DNA from: CADEEN01 sp963706685 | GTDB lineage: Bacteria > Pseudomonadota > Gammaproteobacteria > Burkholderiales > Burkholderiaceae_C | NCBI GenBank assembly: GCA_963706685.1 | Contig: CAVPMY010000004.1 | Location: forward strand, 124,001-188,000 | Reading direction: 5' to 3' | Length of the DNA: 64,000 bases | Shown: positions 39,498-48,194 of the stretch, in pieces | How positions within the stretch are numbered: the first letter of the stretch is position 1 | Layout: every line of letters starts with the position of its first letter | Notes under the pieces: generated by a model | Told to the model about the DNA's origin: nothing | The model's database searches: none | Seen by the model: the letters and a program-made list of their open reading frames with translations, nothing else | Program-made: the position numbers and the translations under genes

Positions 39498-41398
39498 GGC
39501 AACAAGCGATCCTGGTTCGGTGCAGTGGCGTCGGCCGCGGCGATGCGCAGCATGACCACGAACTCGTTGCGATGCCGCGCATCGGGCGGATGCTGCCAGT
39601 AGTCGATGCTGCCGCCATAGCGCTCGCACAGCTCCCGGCAAATATACAAGCCCAGCCCGGTGCCGCGGCTGCGTGTCGAAAAGAAGGGCTCGAACAGGAA
39701 CGGCTCGATGTCGGGCGGGATCGGCACGCCGTCGCTGGCCACCGTCAGCCGCGCCTGCTCGGCCGAGACCGCGAGCGCCGACAGCGCGATCGCCCCAGGC
39801 AGGGCGCTGGCATAGCGGCGAGCGTTGTCGAGCAGATTGACGAGCACGCGACGCAGATGGTCTGTATCGAAGACCACCGGCAGGCTCTCCGTGGGCAGTT
39901 CGACATGCAGGCGGCTGCCGATGCCCAGCACAACGTCATTCGTGCGCGCCCAGTCAGCCACGATGCGTCCGACCTCGCCGCCGAGGTCGATCGAGCGCCG
40001 CTGGGGCTCGGCAGCCGGCGCCACTTCCATCACGTCGTCAACGATGCGCTTCAGGCGCTCGACGTTGTCGGCCACCATCGCGGTGAGCATCTGCTGCTCT
40101 TGGCCGACGGCCTCTTCCTGCAGCAACGCGTTGGCCTGCGCAATTGCCGACAGCGGGTTGCGGATTTCGTGAGCGATGCCTGCCGACACGCGGCCCATGG
40201 CGGCCAGCTTCTCCTGTCGGCTGCGCGCATGGGCATGGCGCAGGTCCTCGACGAACAGCACGCACAGCGCTTCGGCAGCACCGGCATGCCGGCGGTCGCC
40301 ACTGTCTTGCGTTCGTTCGCGCGTGAAACGGGCACGCAATCGCAACGATCGCGACTGGGTTGCACTGAAATGCAGCGTCAGATCGCGGCCATGCGGCGGC
40401 CAGTCGCCAACCTCGAATGCCGCCAGCACCTGCGCCATCAGAGCGGACCAGGCCGGTTCGTCCTGCAACTGGAACGGCGCCTCCGGTCCGACGCCGTGCG
40501 CGACGAGCAGCCGTCGCGCCGCCGGGTTGGCCACGCGCACGCGCGCCTTGCGGTTGATCACCATCACGCCGTCGGCCATCTCGTCGATCACCAGCCGGTT
40601 CAGCGCCACCTGTTGCCGCGCCAGCTCGAGGCTTCCGCGCGCGACCCGCTCTTCGCTGGCCAGACGCCCGGACAACTCGCCGGCCAGCAGCGTGATCACG
40701 AACAGGCCGATGCCCGTCAGGCCCGCCGGCGCCAACGCCGTGCTCCAGTCGCCACTGCTGACTCCGCTGCGCAAGGCCACGGCGATCAACAGCAGCGAGG
40801 CGACCGCCGTCGTCGCCAGGGCCGCCAGGCGCGAGGTCAGCACGCCGCCGATCAGCGCCGGCATGACCAGCAGCGCGGCGTAGTTCAAAGTGCCTGCGGA
40901 CTCGAACGCATGCAGCGTTGCAAAGACCACCAGATCGACGCCAAGCGTCGACGCCCACTGCAGGCGTGTCAGTCGTGTATCGGCCTGCCCCGCGCGGCGC
41001 CAGCGCGGCAGCAGCCACACCAACAGCGCCTGCAGCGCATAGGCACCGCTGATCATCACGCCCGACATTGCGCGCTGGCCGAGCGCCAGGCCGACCAGTT
41101 GCGCCAACAGCAGGGCGATGCCCAGCGCTGCGCGGCCGCCGATGAAGGTCTCGTACAGGCGCTCGAAGGTGCTGCCGCCTTGCCAGACGATGCGATGGGC
41201 CTGTCGAGACAGGTAGTGGCCGGCGCGCGGCGGTTCGATGCCTGCCCAGCTCTGCTGCGCAGGCGGCATGCTGTCCGCGCTCAAGACGTCAAACAGCGAC
41301 TGCTCCTCGACGCGGCTGCGGGCGTTGCCGCCGGAACGCCGATTCGCGTGGCGACGGTCGCCGCCGCGGCGGTCCGTGTCTGGATTGGAGCGTGCCAT
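39494..41398 (-). CDS. pilS: Sensor histidine kinase, PilS type
   Basis: A 634-residue membrane kinase. After a polar N-terminal region of about 85 residues, six or so hydrophobic segments lie between about 90 and 265 (for example LGIALLLAQLVGLALGQ). A PAS-like domain follows (VIDEMADGVMVINRKARVRV). The phospho-accepting His is in GIAHEIRNPLSAIAQANALL, the N-box in RRVLVNLLDNARRYA, and the G-box in FFSTRSRGTGLGLYICRELC. The layout matches PilS, partner of PilR. The ATG at 41396-41398 overlaps the upstream gene by 118 bases; an internal ATG at 41267-41269 would remove the overlap. Confidence 0.85.
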
Positions 41399-41631
41399 GG
41401 CTTCAGCCTGCCTGGCGGCGGCAGATCGCGGTGTGCGGCGCTGCAGTAGTGCAGGCCGCGCGCCTGCAGCGCCTCGCTGCGCGGCAGGTGTACACCGCAT
41501 TGGGCGCATGACACCATCTCTTCGGCGCCGCCATGGCCACCGCGCCGCGGCTTGTCGTCGCTGCCGCGACGGCCAAACAGCAGCCACAGCAGCAGGCCGA
41601 CGGCAATGGCGATGATCAGGATCCTGAACAT
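41281..41631 (-). CDS. Small membrane protein with Cys motif (PP0621-like)
   Basis: A 116-residue protein with an N-terminal transmembrane helix (MFRILIIAIAVGLLLWLLFG), a charged stretch, and a Cys-containing segment (VSCAQCGVHLPRSEALQARG, then LHYCSAAHRDL). The CxxC plus a later Cys-x3-His suggest metal binding. I recall this as the PP0621-type family that precedes sensor kinases. The last 35 residues (after HRDLPPPGRLK) are low complexity and overlap pilS by 118 bases, so either the true pilS start is further in or the two genes really overlap. Confidence 0.75.
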   Translation of the reverse strand: MFRILIIAIAVGLLLWLLFGRRGSDDKPRRGGHGGAEEMVSCAQCGVHLPRSEALQARGLHYCSAAHRDLPPPGRLKPWHAPIQTRTAAAATVATRIGVPAATPAAASRSSRCLTS

Positions 41632-41638
41632 CGGCCCG

Positions 41639-42448
41639 TCACCCCGCGCCCCGTTGCAGCACGACCTCGAGCACGAAGCGCGCACCGACGTAGGCCAGCA
41701 GCAACAGCACGGCGCCGGCATACACCCAGCGCGTCGCCTGCCGTCCACGCCAGCCGCGCAGGTGGCGCCCGACGATCAAGACTGCAAACGTCGCCCAGCC
41801 GAGCATGGACAACACGGTCTTGTGGTCCCAGCGCCAGCGCTCGGCGAGCAGGACGCCGAGCACCAGCGCGGCGCTGAGGACGGCGAAGCCAACCTCGACA
41901 AAGCGAAACGTCAAACGCTCGAGCTGCAGCAGCGGCACGCCCGCCGCTTTGCCTGTCGCCGGGCCGGTCGAGCGCAGGCGGCGCTCGGCGCCGTCGAGCA
42001 ACCAGGCATGCAGCACCGCAACGGCGAACAAACCATAGGAGACGACGCCCATCAGCCAATGCAGCGGCAACCAAGCCGCCCCGGGCGCCGTGCCCGCGGC
42101 CAACGGCCTCGATTCGCCGGGGTACAGCGCGGCCAGCAGCACGGCCAGCGTGGCCGAGACGGCCAGCAGCAATCGCACCGCCGGCAGCGGCAACATGCGG
42201 CTTTCGATGGCATGCACCGCGATGACGATCCAGACGGTTGCCGACAGCGCAGGCGCGAAGCCGAAGCGCGCGCCGGGTATGTTGGCGCCGTAGCCGGTGA
42301 TATCGAGCCCCAGGGCCACGCCTTGGGCCAGCCATCCCAGGGCCAGCGCCAGATCGGGCCAGCGCCGCTTCACCGCCACGGGCCATGCCGCGGCGGTGTA
42401 GGAAAGCATCGCCACGAGGCCCGTCGCCCAGGGCAGCGTGAGGTTCAT
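41639..42448 (-). CDS. Cytochrome c assembly (CcsA/YpjD-like) membrane protein
   Basis: A 269-residue polytopic inner-membrane protein with about eight hydrophobic segments. It belongs to the CcsA/HemX-like group (cytochrome C assembly family): LPLHWLMGVVSYGLFAVAVL and RWDHKTVLSMLGWATFAVLI contain the conserved His residues that in the family contact haem. It is divergent from ffh (90-base spacer) and is followed by the small Cys-motif membrane gene after 7 bases. This order, assembly protein next to ffh, recurs in Burkholderiales. A direct role in cytochrome c maturation is unproven for this subgroup. Confidence 0.87.
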   Translation of the reverse strand: MNLTLPWATGLVAMLSYTAAAWPVAVKRRWPDLALALGWLAQGVALGLDITGYGANIPGARFGFAPALSATVWIVIAVHAIESRMLPLPAVRLLLAVSATLAVLLAALYPGESRPLAAGTAPGAAWLPLHWLMGVVSYGLFAVAVLHAWLLDGAERRLRSTGPATGKAAGVPLLQLERLTFRFVEVGFAVLSAALVLGVLLAERWRWDHKTVLSMLGWATFAVLIVGRHLRGWRGRQATRWVYAGAVLLLLAYVGARFVLEVVLQRGAG

Positions 42449-42538
42449 GCGAAAGAAGGCGAAGACAGCGTGGCTACACTCATGCGGTCAGTTTACTAAC
42501 GCCGCGCGCATCGACGTTGCCGCCGCGGCTATTTGCCC

Positions 42539-43903
42539 ATGGCCTCCGCCCTCACCGACCGCCTGTCGCGACTCGTCAAGACGATGCGCGGCCAGGCCCG
42601 CATCACTGAAAGCAATGTCGCCGACATGCTGCGCGAGGTGCGCATGGCGCTGCTCGAAGCCGACGTCGCGCTGCCGGTGGTGCGTGAATTCATTGCCCGC
42701 GTCAAGGACAGGGCGCTCGGCCAGGAGGTCGCCGGCTCGCTCAACCCCGGCCAGGCGCTCGTCGGCGTCGTGCAGAAGGAACTCGTGGCAACGATGGGCG
42801 CCGGGGTGGCGGACATCGACCTGGCCACGCAGCCGCCGGCAGTCATCCTGATGGCGGGCTTGCAGGGAGCGGGCAAGACGACGACGACAGCCAAGCTCGC
42901 CAAGCACCTGATCGAGAGGCGCAAGAAAAAGGTGCTCACTGTTTCGGCCGACGTCTACCGGCCGGCCGCCATCGAACAATTGAAGACCGTGACCCGGCAG
43001 GCCGGCGCCGAATGGTTTGCGTCGACCGCTCAGCAATCGCCGCGCGAGATCGCCTTGGCCGCGCTCGACCATGCCAGGCGCCACTATTTCGATGTGCTGC
43101 TGGTCGATACCGCAGGCCGGCTGGCGATCGACGAAGCGCTGATGGCCGAGATCCGCGAACTGCACGCCGTGTTGAAGCCGGTCGAAACGCTGTTCGTCGT
43201 CGACGCGATGCAGGGTCAGGACGCGGTCAACACCGCCAAGGCGTTCAAGGACGCTTTGCCGCTGACCGGCGTCATCCTGACCAAACTCGATGGCGATTCG
43301 CGCGGCGGCGCGGCGCTGTCGGTGCGCCAGGTCACCGGCGCGCCGATCAAGTTTGCGGGGATCTCGGAAAAGATCGACGGCCTCGAAGTCTTCGACGCCG
43401 AGCGCCACGCCGGCCGCGTGCTCGGCATGGGCGACATCGTGGCCTTGGTCGAGGAGGTGCAAAAGGGCGTCGACGTCGATGCGGCGAAGAAGGTCGCCGA
43501 CAAGATGAAGTCCGGCGAGGGCTTCGACCTCAACGACTTCCTGGTCCAGATCTCGCAAATGAAGAAGATGGGTGGCCTGTCGGGATTGATGGACAAGCTG
43601 CCCTCCCAGCTCACGGCCAAGGCCAGCCAGCTGGGCCCCGCCGACATGGATCGTGCCGAACGCGATGTGCGCCGCATGGAAGGCATCATCTGCTCGATGA
43701 CGCCGGGCGAGCGGCGCAAGCCGGACGTCATCAAGGCCACGCGCAAGCGCCGCATCGCTGCGGGCGCCGGGGTGCAGGTCCAGGAGGTCAACCGTCTGCT
43801 CAATCAGTTCGAGCAGATGCGCGGCATGATGAAGAAGATGCAAGGCGGCGGCTTAGCAAAGATGATGAAGCGCTTCGGCGGCCTGGGCGGCATGATGCGC
43901 TGA
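42539..43903 (+). CDS. ffh: Signal recognition particle protein
   Basis: The 454-residue SRP54 homologue, a GTPase that binds 4.5S RNA and signal sequences for co-translational targeting. The N domain contains VADMLREVRMALLEADVALP. The P-loop is LQGAGKTTTTAKLAKHL, with LLVDTAGRLAIDEALMAEI and VILTKLDGDSRGGAALS for nucleotide binding. The Met-rich M domain is at the C-terminus (MRGMMKKMQGGGLAKMMKRF). ATG 42539 matches the family N-terminus. Its receptor FtsY is encoded less than 1 kb downstream on the other strand. Confidence 0.97.
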   Translation: MASALTDRLSRLVKTMRGQARITESNVADMLREVRMALLEADVALPVVREFIARVKDRALGQEVAGSLNPGQALVGVVQKELVATMGAGVADIDLATQPPAVILMAGLQGAGKTTTTAKLAKHLIERRKKKVLTVSADVYRPAAIEQLKTVTRQAGAEWFASTAQQSPREIALAALDHARRHYFDVLLVDTAGRLAIDEALMAEIRELHAVLKPVETLFVVDAMQGQDAVNTAKAFKDALPLTGVILTKLDGDSRGGAALSVRQVTGAPIKFAGISEKIDGLEVFDAERHAGRVLGMGDIVALVEEVQKGVDVDAAKKVADKMKSGEGFDLNDFLVQISQMKKMGGLSGLMDKLPSQLTAKASQLGPADMDRAERDVRRMEGIICSMTPGERRKPDVIKATRKRRIAAGAGVQVQEVNRLLNQFEQMRGMMKKMQGGGLAKMMKRFGGLGGMMR

Positions 43904-44058
43904 CCAACGGCGCCCATTCGATGGCCGGGGCCGAGCGACCCCCATTTGCGGGTTATCCCGACAGTTCGCTGGTACTCTTGGGGGTGTTCGCCGTGGTCCA
44001 AGGCGCGTATGTTCACGATGACTCTTGGCCCGGCGTGACTCTGAGGAACCCCTAAAGT

Positions 44059-44847
44059 ATGTCTTGGTCCCTTGAAGTGTTGGCACTCGTCGGCGTGCTG
44101 CTGCTCGGCGCGGTGGTCGCGCTGTTGGTGCAACGCAACCGAAAGACGACCATTGCCGATCCCGAACTCGGCAAGCGCGGACGGGGTGAGGACATCGACA
44201 CGGTGCTGGCCTGGCCGCCGGAAGTGACGCGGCTGCTGACAGGTGGCGAACGATCTGCGCGCGAGGTGCTCAACAGGGCGCTGCCGGAATGCGTGATCTT
44301 CGCCCAGGTTCCGCTGGCGCGCTTCATCAAGGTGCCGCGACGGCACTCCTACGCCGAGTGGCTGACGCGGGTCGGGCACCTGTGTGGCGACCTGGTCATT
44401 TGCGACCGCTCGACGTTGGTCATCGGGGTCGTGTTGTTGACGTCGGGGCGCAGCAGCGAACGTGCCGAGCGGCGGCGCACCCGCATGACACGGGTGCTCA
44501 AGGCGGCGGGCGTGAAAGTCTTCCTGTGGCGCGAAGAAGCCCTGCCATCGCCGGAGTTCGCGCGCGATCAGATCACGCAGCGCATCGGCGACATCGAGGA
44601 AGCCGGTGCGCGCCGGCCCGAGATCGTCGAACCCAAGGTGCCGACGCGGCCCGCGCCGGGGAGTATTCCGGTGCCCGAGGTGTTCAATGTGCCCTTCGAC
44701 GACGAGCCGCGGCGCGAGCCGCCACCGTCGACCTGGTTCGACGACCTGGACAGCGGCCGCGTGCCGCTGGAAAGCGAGCAGCGGCCTCGGCCGAAACCGG
44801 GGCCCAAACCCAACGATCCCGACCCGTGGAGCGGCATCGGCCGCTGA
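44059..44847 (+). CDS. DUF2726 domain protein with membrane anchor
   Basis: A 262-residue protein. An N-terminal transmembrane helix (VLALVGVLLLGAVVALLV, about 7-24) is followed by a DUF2726 domain at about residues 60-180: LTGGERSAREVLNRALPECV, VFAQVPLARF-like IFAQVPLARFIKVPRRHSYA, and VKVFLWREEALPSP. DUF2726 has the look of a restriction-endonuclease-like fold, but the function is not established. The C-terminal 80 residues are Pro/Asp-rich and likely disordered. It lies between ffh and ftsY, ending 3 bases from the ftsY stop (convergent). Confidence 0.82.
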   Translation: MSWSLEVLALVGVLLLGAVVALLVQRNRKTTIADPELGKRGRGEDIDTVLAWPPEVTRLLTGGERSAREVLNRALPECVIFAQVPLARFIKVPRRHSYAEWLTRVGHLCGDLVICDRSTLVIGVVLLTSGRSSERAERRRTRMTRVLKAAGVKVFLWREEALPSPEFARDQITQRIGDIEEAGARRPEIVEPKVPTRPAPGSIPVPEVFNVPFDDEPRREPPPSTWFDDLDSGRVPLESEQRPRPKPGPKPNDPDPWSGIGR

Positions 44848-44850
44848 GCT

Positions 44851-45897
44851 TCAGTTCAAGAGCGCCTGCGCGAACTCCCGCGCATCGAACGTTTCCAGGT
44901 CTTCGAGCGCTTCGCCAACGCCGATGAAATAAACCGGCACCGGCCCTGCCGCGCGCTCGCGCCCCCACAACGCCATCGCCGCCAGCACACCGCCCTTGGC
45001 CGTGCCGTCGAGCTTGGTCACCACCAGGCCGGTCAGCGCCAGCGCTTCGTCGAACGACCTGACCTGCGACAGCGCGTTCTGCCCCGTGTTGCCATCGACG
45101 ACCAACAGCACCTCGTGCGGCGCGCTGTCCTGTGCTTTGCCAATGGTGCGTTTGATCTTCTTCAGCTCATCCATCAGGTGCAGCTGCGTCGGCAGCCGGC
45201 CCGCCGTGTCGGCAATGACAACGTCGCAGCCGCGAGCGCGGCCGGCTGTCACGGCGTCGAAGGTCACTGCGGCCGGATCGCCGCCTTCCTGGCTGACGAT
45301 TTCGACCTGGGTACGCCCGGCCCACACCGCGAGCTGCTCGCGCGCCGCCGCGCGAAAGGTGTCGGCCGCAGCCAGCAGTACCTTGTGACCGCCTTCGGCC
45401 AGGTGGCGCGTCAACTTGCCGATCGTCGTTGTCTTGCCAGCGCCGTTGACGCCGACAACCATCATCACCGTGCAACCCGTGGCCTGCAGCTCGAGCGGGC
45501 GTTGCAGCGGCGCCAGCAACTCGGCGATGGCGTCGGCCAGCAGGCCCTTCACGGCCGACGGCTCAGTGGCCTTGACCTGTTTGACGCGCCGTTTCAAGTC
45601 AGCCAGCAAGAACGCCGTGGCGCCGACGCCCGTGTCAGCCATCAACAAAGCCGACTCGAGTTCTTCGTAGAGTGCATCGTCGATGCGCGTGCCGGTGAAC
45701 ACGCGCGCGATGCCGCTGCCGGTCTTCTTCAAGCCCGCAGACAGCTTGGCGAACCAGCGCTCTCGCTGTGGCGTCTCGGCTGGCGTCTCCGCCGGCGTCT
45801 CGGGCGGCATCTCGGCGGCCGGCGCTGTCGCGGCGGCTGGTGGCGCCACGTCCGCGGCCGGCGCCGGCACTGACTTCTTTCGGAAAAAGCTGAACAT
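44851..45897 (-). CDS. ftsY: Signal recognition particle receptor FtsY
   Basis: A 348-residue SRP receptor GTPase. A short basic start (MFSFFRKKS) and an Ala/Pro/Glu-rich acidic A-region with PAET repeats precede the N domain (LESALLMADTGVGATAFLLA). The P-loop is VVGVNGAGKTTTIGKLTRHL; further GTPase motifs are DVVIADTAGRLPTQLHLMDE and LVVTKLDGTAKGGVLAAMAL. The end (GEALEDLETFDAREFAQALL) is typical. It is divergent from tRNA-Met and convergent with the DUF2726 gene. Confidence 0.96.
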   Translation of the reverse strand: MFSFFRKKSVPAPAADVAPPAAATAPAAEMPPETPAETPAETPQRERWFAKLSAGLKKTGSGIARVFTGTRIDDALYEELESALLMADTGVGATAFLLADLKRRVKQVKATEPSAVKGLLADAIAELLAPLQRPLELQATGCTVMMVVGVNGAGKTTTIGKLTRHLAEGGHKVLLAAADTFRAAAREQLAVWAGRTQVEIVSQEGGDPAAVTFDAVTAGRARGCDVVIADTAGRLPTQLHLMDELKKIKRTIGKAQDSAPHEVLLVVDGNTGQNALSQVRSFDEALALTGLVVTKLDGTAKGGVLAAMALWGRERAAGPVPVYFIGVGEALEDLETFDAREFAQALLN

Positions 45898-45960
45898 CGG
45901 CGGGTGGTCCGGGTCTGGGGTCCGTGGTGTGCAGGGCCTCGGCCCGCAGCTGCGCCCCCC

Positions 45961-45966
45961 TATAAT
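45961..45966 (+). promoter_or_regulatory. Probable -10 box of the tRNA-Met promoter
   Basis: A perfect TATAAT lies 11 bases before the mature tRNA 5' end, between a C-run and a GC-rich stretch (GCGGC) typical of stringently controlled stable-RNA promoters. No good -35 is visible 17 bases upstream. Confidence 0.6.
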
Positions 45967-45976
45967 TTGCGGCTCA

Positions 45977-46053
<77 letters not shown>

Positions 46054-46061
46054 TCTTCCCA

Positions 46062-46095
46062 GCCGCCCGCAATTGGCGTTAGGGCGGCGGGTTTT
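46062..46095 (+). terminator. Terminator after tRNA-Met
   Basis: GCCGCCC (46062-46068) pairs with GGGCGGC (46082-46088), followed by GGGTTTT. The loop is 13 bases, so the hairpin is moderate. It lies 8 bases past the tRNA. Confidence 0.55.
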
Positions 46096-46124
46096 CCTTC
46101 AATCACAGCCCCTGGATCCACACC

Positions 46125-46499
46125 ATGAACCGCTGTGCTGTTGTCTGCTTGGTTGCGCTCGCGTTTGCCCTGCCCGCCCAGGCTCAACGCGTCTTCGAGA
46201 ACAATGCGCTGCGCGGTGAACTGGTCGTGACCGCACCGCCGGAAGCGCTGCTCAATGGCAAGCCGGCGCGCCTGTCACCCGGCGTGCGCATCCGCAACCA
46301 GCAGAACATGATCCAGCTTTCGGGCTCGCTGCTGCAGCAGAAGATACTGGTCAACTACACGCTCGACGGCCTCGGCCAGGTTCGCGAAGTCTGGATGCTG
46401 ACCGAGGAAGAGGCGCGCAGACTGCCTTGGCCGCGCACGATGGAGGAGTCGCAACGCTGGCAGTTCGATCCAACGCTGCAGCGCTGGATCAAGCCGTGA
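46125..46499 (+). CDS. Small exported protein of unknown function
   Basis: A 124-residue protein with a clear signal peptide (MNRCAVVCLVALAFALPAQA, cleavage likely after QA at residue 20). The mature part is all-beta in appearance: LRGELVVTAPPEALLNGKPA, LSPGVRIRNQQNMIQLSGSL and ILVNYTLDGLGQVREVWMLT, ending QFDPTLQRWIKP. I recall similar periplasmic proteins upstream of miaB in other Burkholderiales but know no function. Its stop overlaps the miaB GTG start, so the two are co-translated. Confidence 0.8.
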   Translation: MNRCAVVCLVALAFALPAQAQRVFENNALRGELVVTAPPEALLNGKPARLSPGVRIRNQQNMIQLSGSLLQQKILVNYTLDGLGQVREVWMLTEEEARRLPWPRTMEESQRWQFDPTLQRWIKP

Positions 46500-47860
46500 G
46501 CAAGGACATTGCAGCCCTGAAGAAGGTCTTCATCAAGACCTTCGGCTGCCAGATGAACGAGTACGACTCGGACAAGATGGCCGACGTGCTGCGTGCGGCC
46601 CGCGGCTATGAGCCGACGAGCGATGTCAACGAAGCCGACCTGATCCTGTTCAACACCTGCTCGGTGCGCGAGAAGGCACAGGAGAAAGTCTTCTCCGACC
46701 TGGGCCGTGTCAAGCACCTCAAGCAAAAGGGCGTGCTGATCGGCGTCGGCGGCTGCGTGGCCAGCCAGGAGGGCGCGGCCATCGTCGAGCGCGCGCCCTA
46801 TGTCGATCTGGTCTTCGGCCCGCAGACGCTGCACCGCCTGCCGCAGATGATCGATGCGCGCCGCGCCAGCGCGCGGCCGCAGGTCGACATCAGCTTTCCG
46901 GAGATCGAGAAGTTCGATCACCTGCCGCCGGCGCGCGTCGATGGCGCCAGCGCGTTCGTCTCGATCATGGAAGGCTGCTCGAAGTACTGCTCGTACTGCG
47001 TCGTGCCCTACACGCGTGGCGAAGAGGTCAGCCGGCCGCTCGACGACGTGCTGACCGAAGTCGCGGGGCTGGCCGCGCAGGGCGTCAAGGAAGTGACGCT
47101 GCTCGGCCAGAACGTCAATGCCTACCGCGGCGCGATGGGGGCAACGACCGAGATCGCCGACTTCGCGCTGCTGCTCGAGTACGTGCACGAGGTCCCGGGC
47201 ATCGAGCGCATCCGCTACACCACCAGCCACCCCAACGAGTTCACGGCGGCACTGATCGAAGCCTACGGCCGCCTGCCCAAGCTGGTCAGTCACCTGCACC
47301 TGCCGGTGCAGCACGGCAGTGACCGCATCCTGGCGGCCATGAAGCGCGGCTACACGGCGATGGAATACAAGAGCACGGTGAGGAAGCTGCGCGCGGTGCG
47401 GCCGCAGCTCAGCTTGTCGTCGGACTTCATCGTCGGTTTCCCTGGAGAGACCGAAGACGACTTCGCAAAGACGATGAAGCTGATCGACGACGTTGGCTTC
47501 GACAGTTCGTTTTCGTTCGTGTTTTCGGCGCGCCCCGGCACGCCGGCTGCGGCGCTGCCCGACGAGACGCCGCAGGCCACGAAACTGGCGCGCCTGCAAC
47601 GGCTGCAAGCACGCATCGAGGCGCAGGCGCACGCGATCAGCGACACGCGTGTGGGCAGCGTGCAGCGTGTGCTCGTCGCGGGGCCGTCGCGCAAGAACGC
47701 GGCCGAGCTGATGGGCCGCACGGAGTGCAACCGCATCGTCAACTTCGAGGGCATGCCGCACCTGGTGGGACAGTTGATCGACGTGACGATCACGCAGGCG
47801 CTGCCGCATTCGCTGCGTGGTGAAGTTGCAACAAGGGAGCGCCTGCCGGACGCGGCGTGA
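46496..47860 (+). CDS. miaB: tRNA-2-methylthio-N6-dimethylallyladenosine synthase
   Basis: A 454-residue radical-SAM methylthiotransferase that modifies A37 of tRNAs reading UNN codons. The N-terminal UPF0004 domain has Cys ligands in KTFGCQMNEYDSDKMADVL, FNTCSVREKAQEKVF and VGGCVASQEG. The radical-SAM cluster is CSKYCSYC in FVSIMEGCSKYCSYCVVPYT. A TRAM domain closes the protein. The GTG start at 46496 overlaps the previous stop as GTGA and fits the family N-terminus. It converges with the small membrane-protein gene 10 bases away. Confidence 0.96.
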   Translation: MSKDIAALKKVFIKTFGCQMNEYDSDKMADVLRAARGYEPTSDVNEADLILFNTCSVREKAQEKVFSDLGRVKHLKQKGVLIGVGGCVASQEGAAIVERAPYVDLVFGPQTLHRLPQMIDARRASARPQVDISFPEIEKFDHLPPARVDGASAFVSIMEGCSKYCSYCVVPYTRGEEVSRPLDDVLTEVAGLAAQGVKEVTLLGQNVNAYRGAMGATTEIADFALLLEYVHEVPGIERIRYTTSHPNEFTAALIEAYGRLPKLVSHLHLPVQHGSDRILAAMKRGYTAMEYKSTVRKLRAVRPQLSLSSDFIVGFPGETEDDFAKTMKLIDDVGFDSSFSFVFSARPGTPAAALPDETPQATKLARLQRLQARIEAQAHAISDTRVGSVQRVLVAGPSRKNAAELMGRTECNRIVNFEGMPHLVGQLIDVTITQALPHSLRGEVATRERLPDAA

Positions 47861-47870
47861 GCGGCGCCGT

Positions 47871-48146
47871 TCAGCGCCGCAAGAAACCGCCCACCCACAG
47901 CGCGGCCGCGCTCGCCGCGACCAGCGTGCCGTAGGTGGCCATCTTGCCGTCGCGGCCGAACACCACGAGCCCGGCGATCAGCGCCGTCATGCCTGCCAAC
48001 GCTGCCCACAACGCCAACCGATGCCAGCTCACGGCGGCCAGATCGCGCCGCCACAGCAGCTTGGCCGCGCCCGCGCCCAGCGCCGCCACGCCGAGCGCCG
48101 GCGCGAAGAAGTTCAGTGCGTGCCACAAGGCGTCGAGCGGGCCCAT
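47871..48146 (-). CDS. Small membrane protein of unknown function
   Basis: A 91-residue protein with three predicted transmembrane helices: LNFFAPALGVAALGAGAAKL, LALWAALAGMTALIAGLVVF and GTLVAASAAALWVGGFL. Start ATG 48144-48146; no convincing Shine-Dalgarno site. It is divergent from hemA with a 48-base spacer. No family is recognised beyond resemblance to small proteins next to hemA in relatives. Confidence 0.7.
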   Translation of the reverse strand: MGPLDALWHALNFFAPALGVAALGAGAAKLLWRRDLAAVSWHRLALWAALAGMTALIAGLVVFGRDGKMATYGTLVAASAAALWVGGFLRR

Positions 48147-48194
48147 AAACGTTTGGTGAATTTCGGGGAGGCTCGTCGATTCTAGAATCGGGTC

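Noticed and set aside
39572..41449. A 625-codon plus-strand open frame opposite pilS
   Set aside because: It is a shadow frame; pilS on the minus strand has all kinase boxes.
45916..45976. A frame or small gene between ftsY and tRNA-Met
   Set aside because: Only a promoter-like TATAAT and GC-rich spacer are visible.
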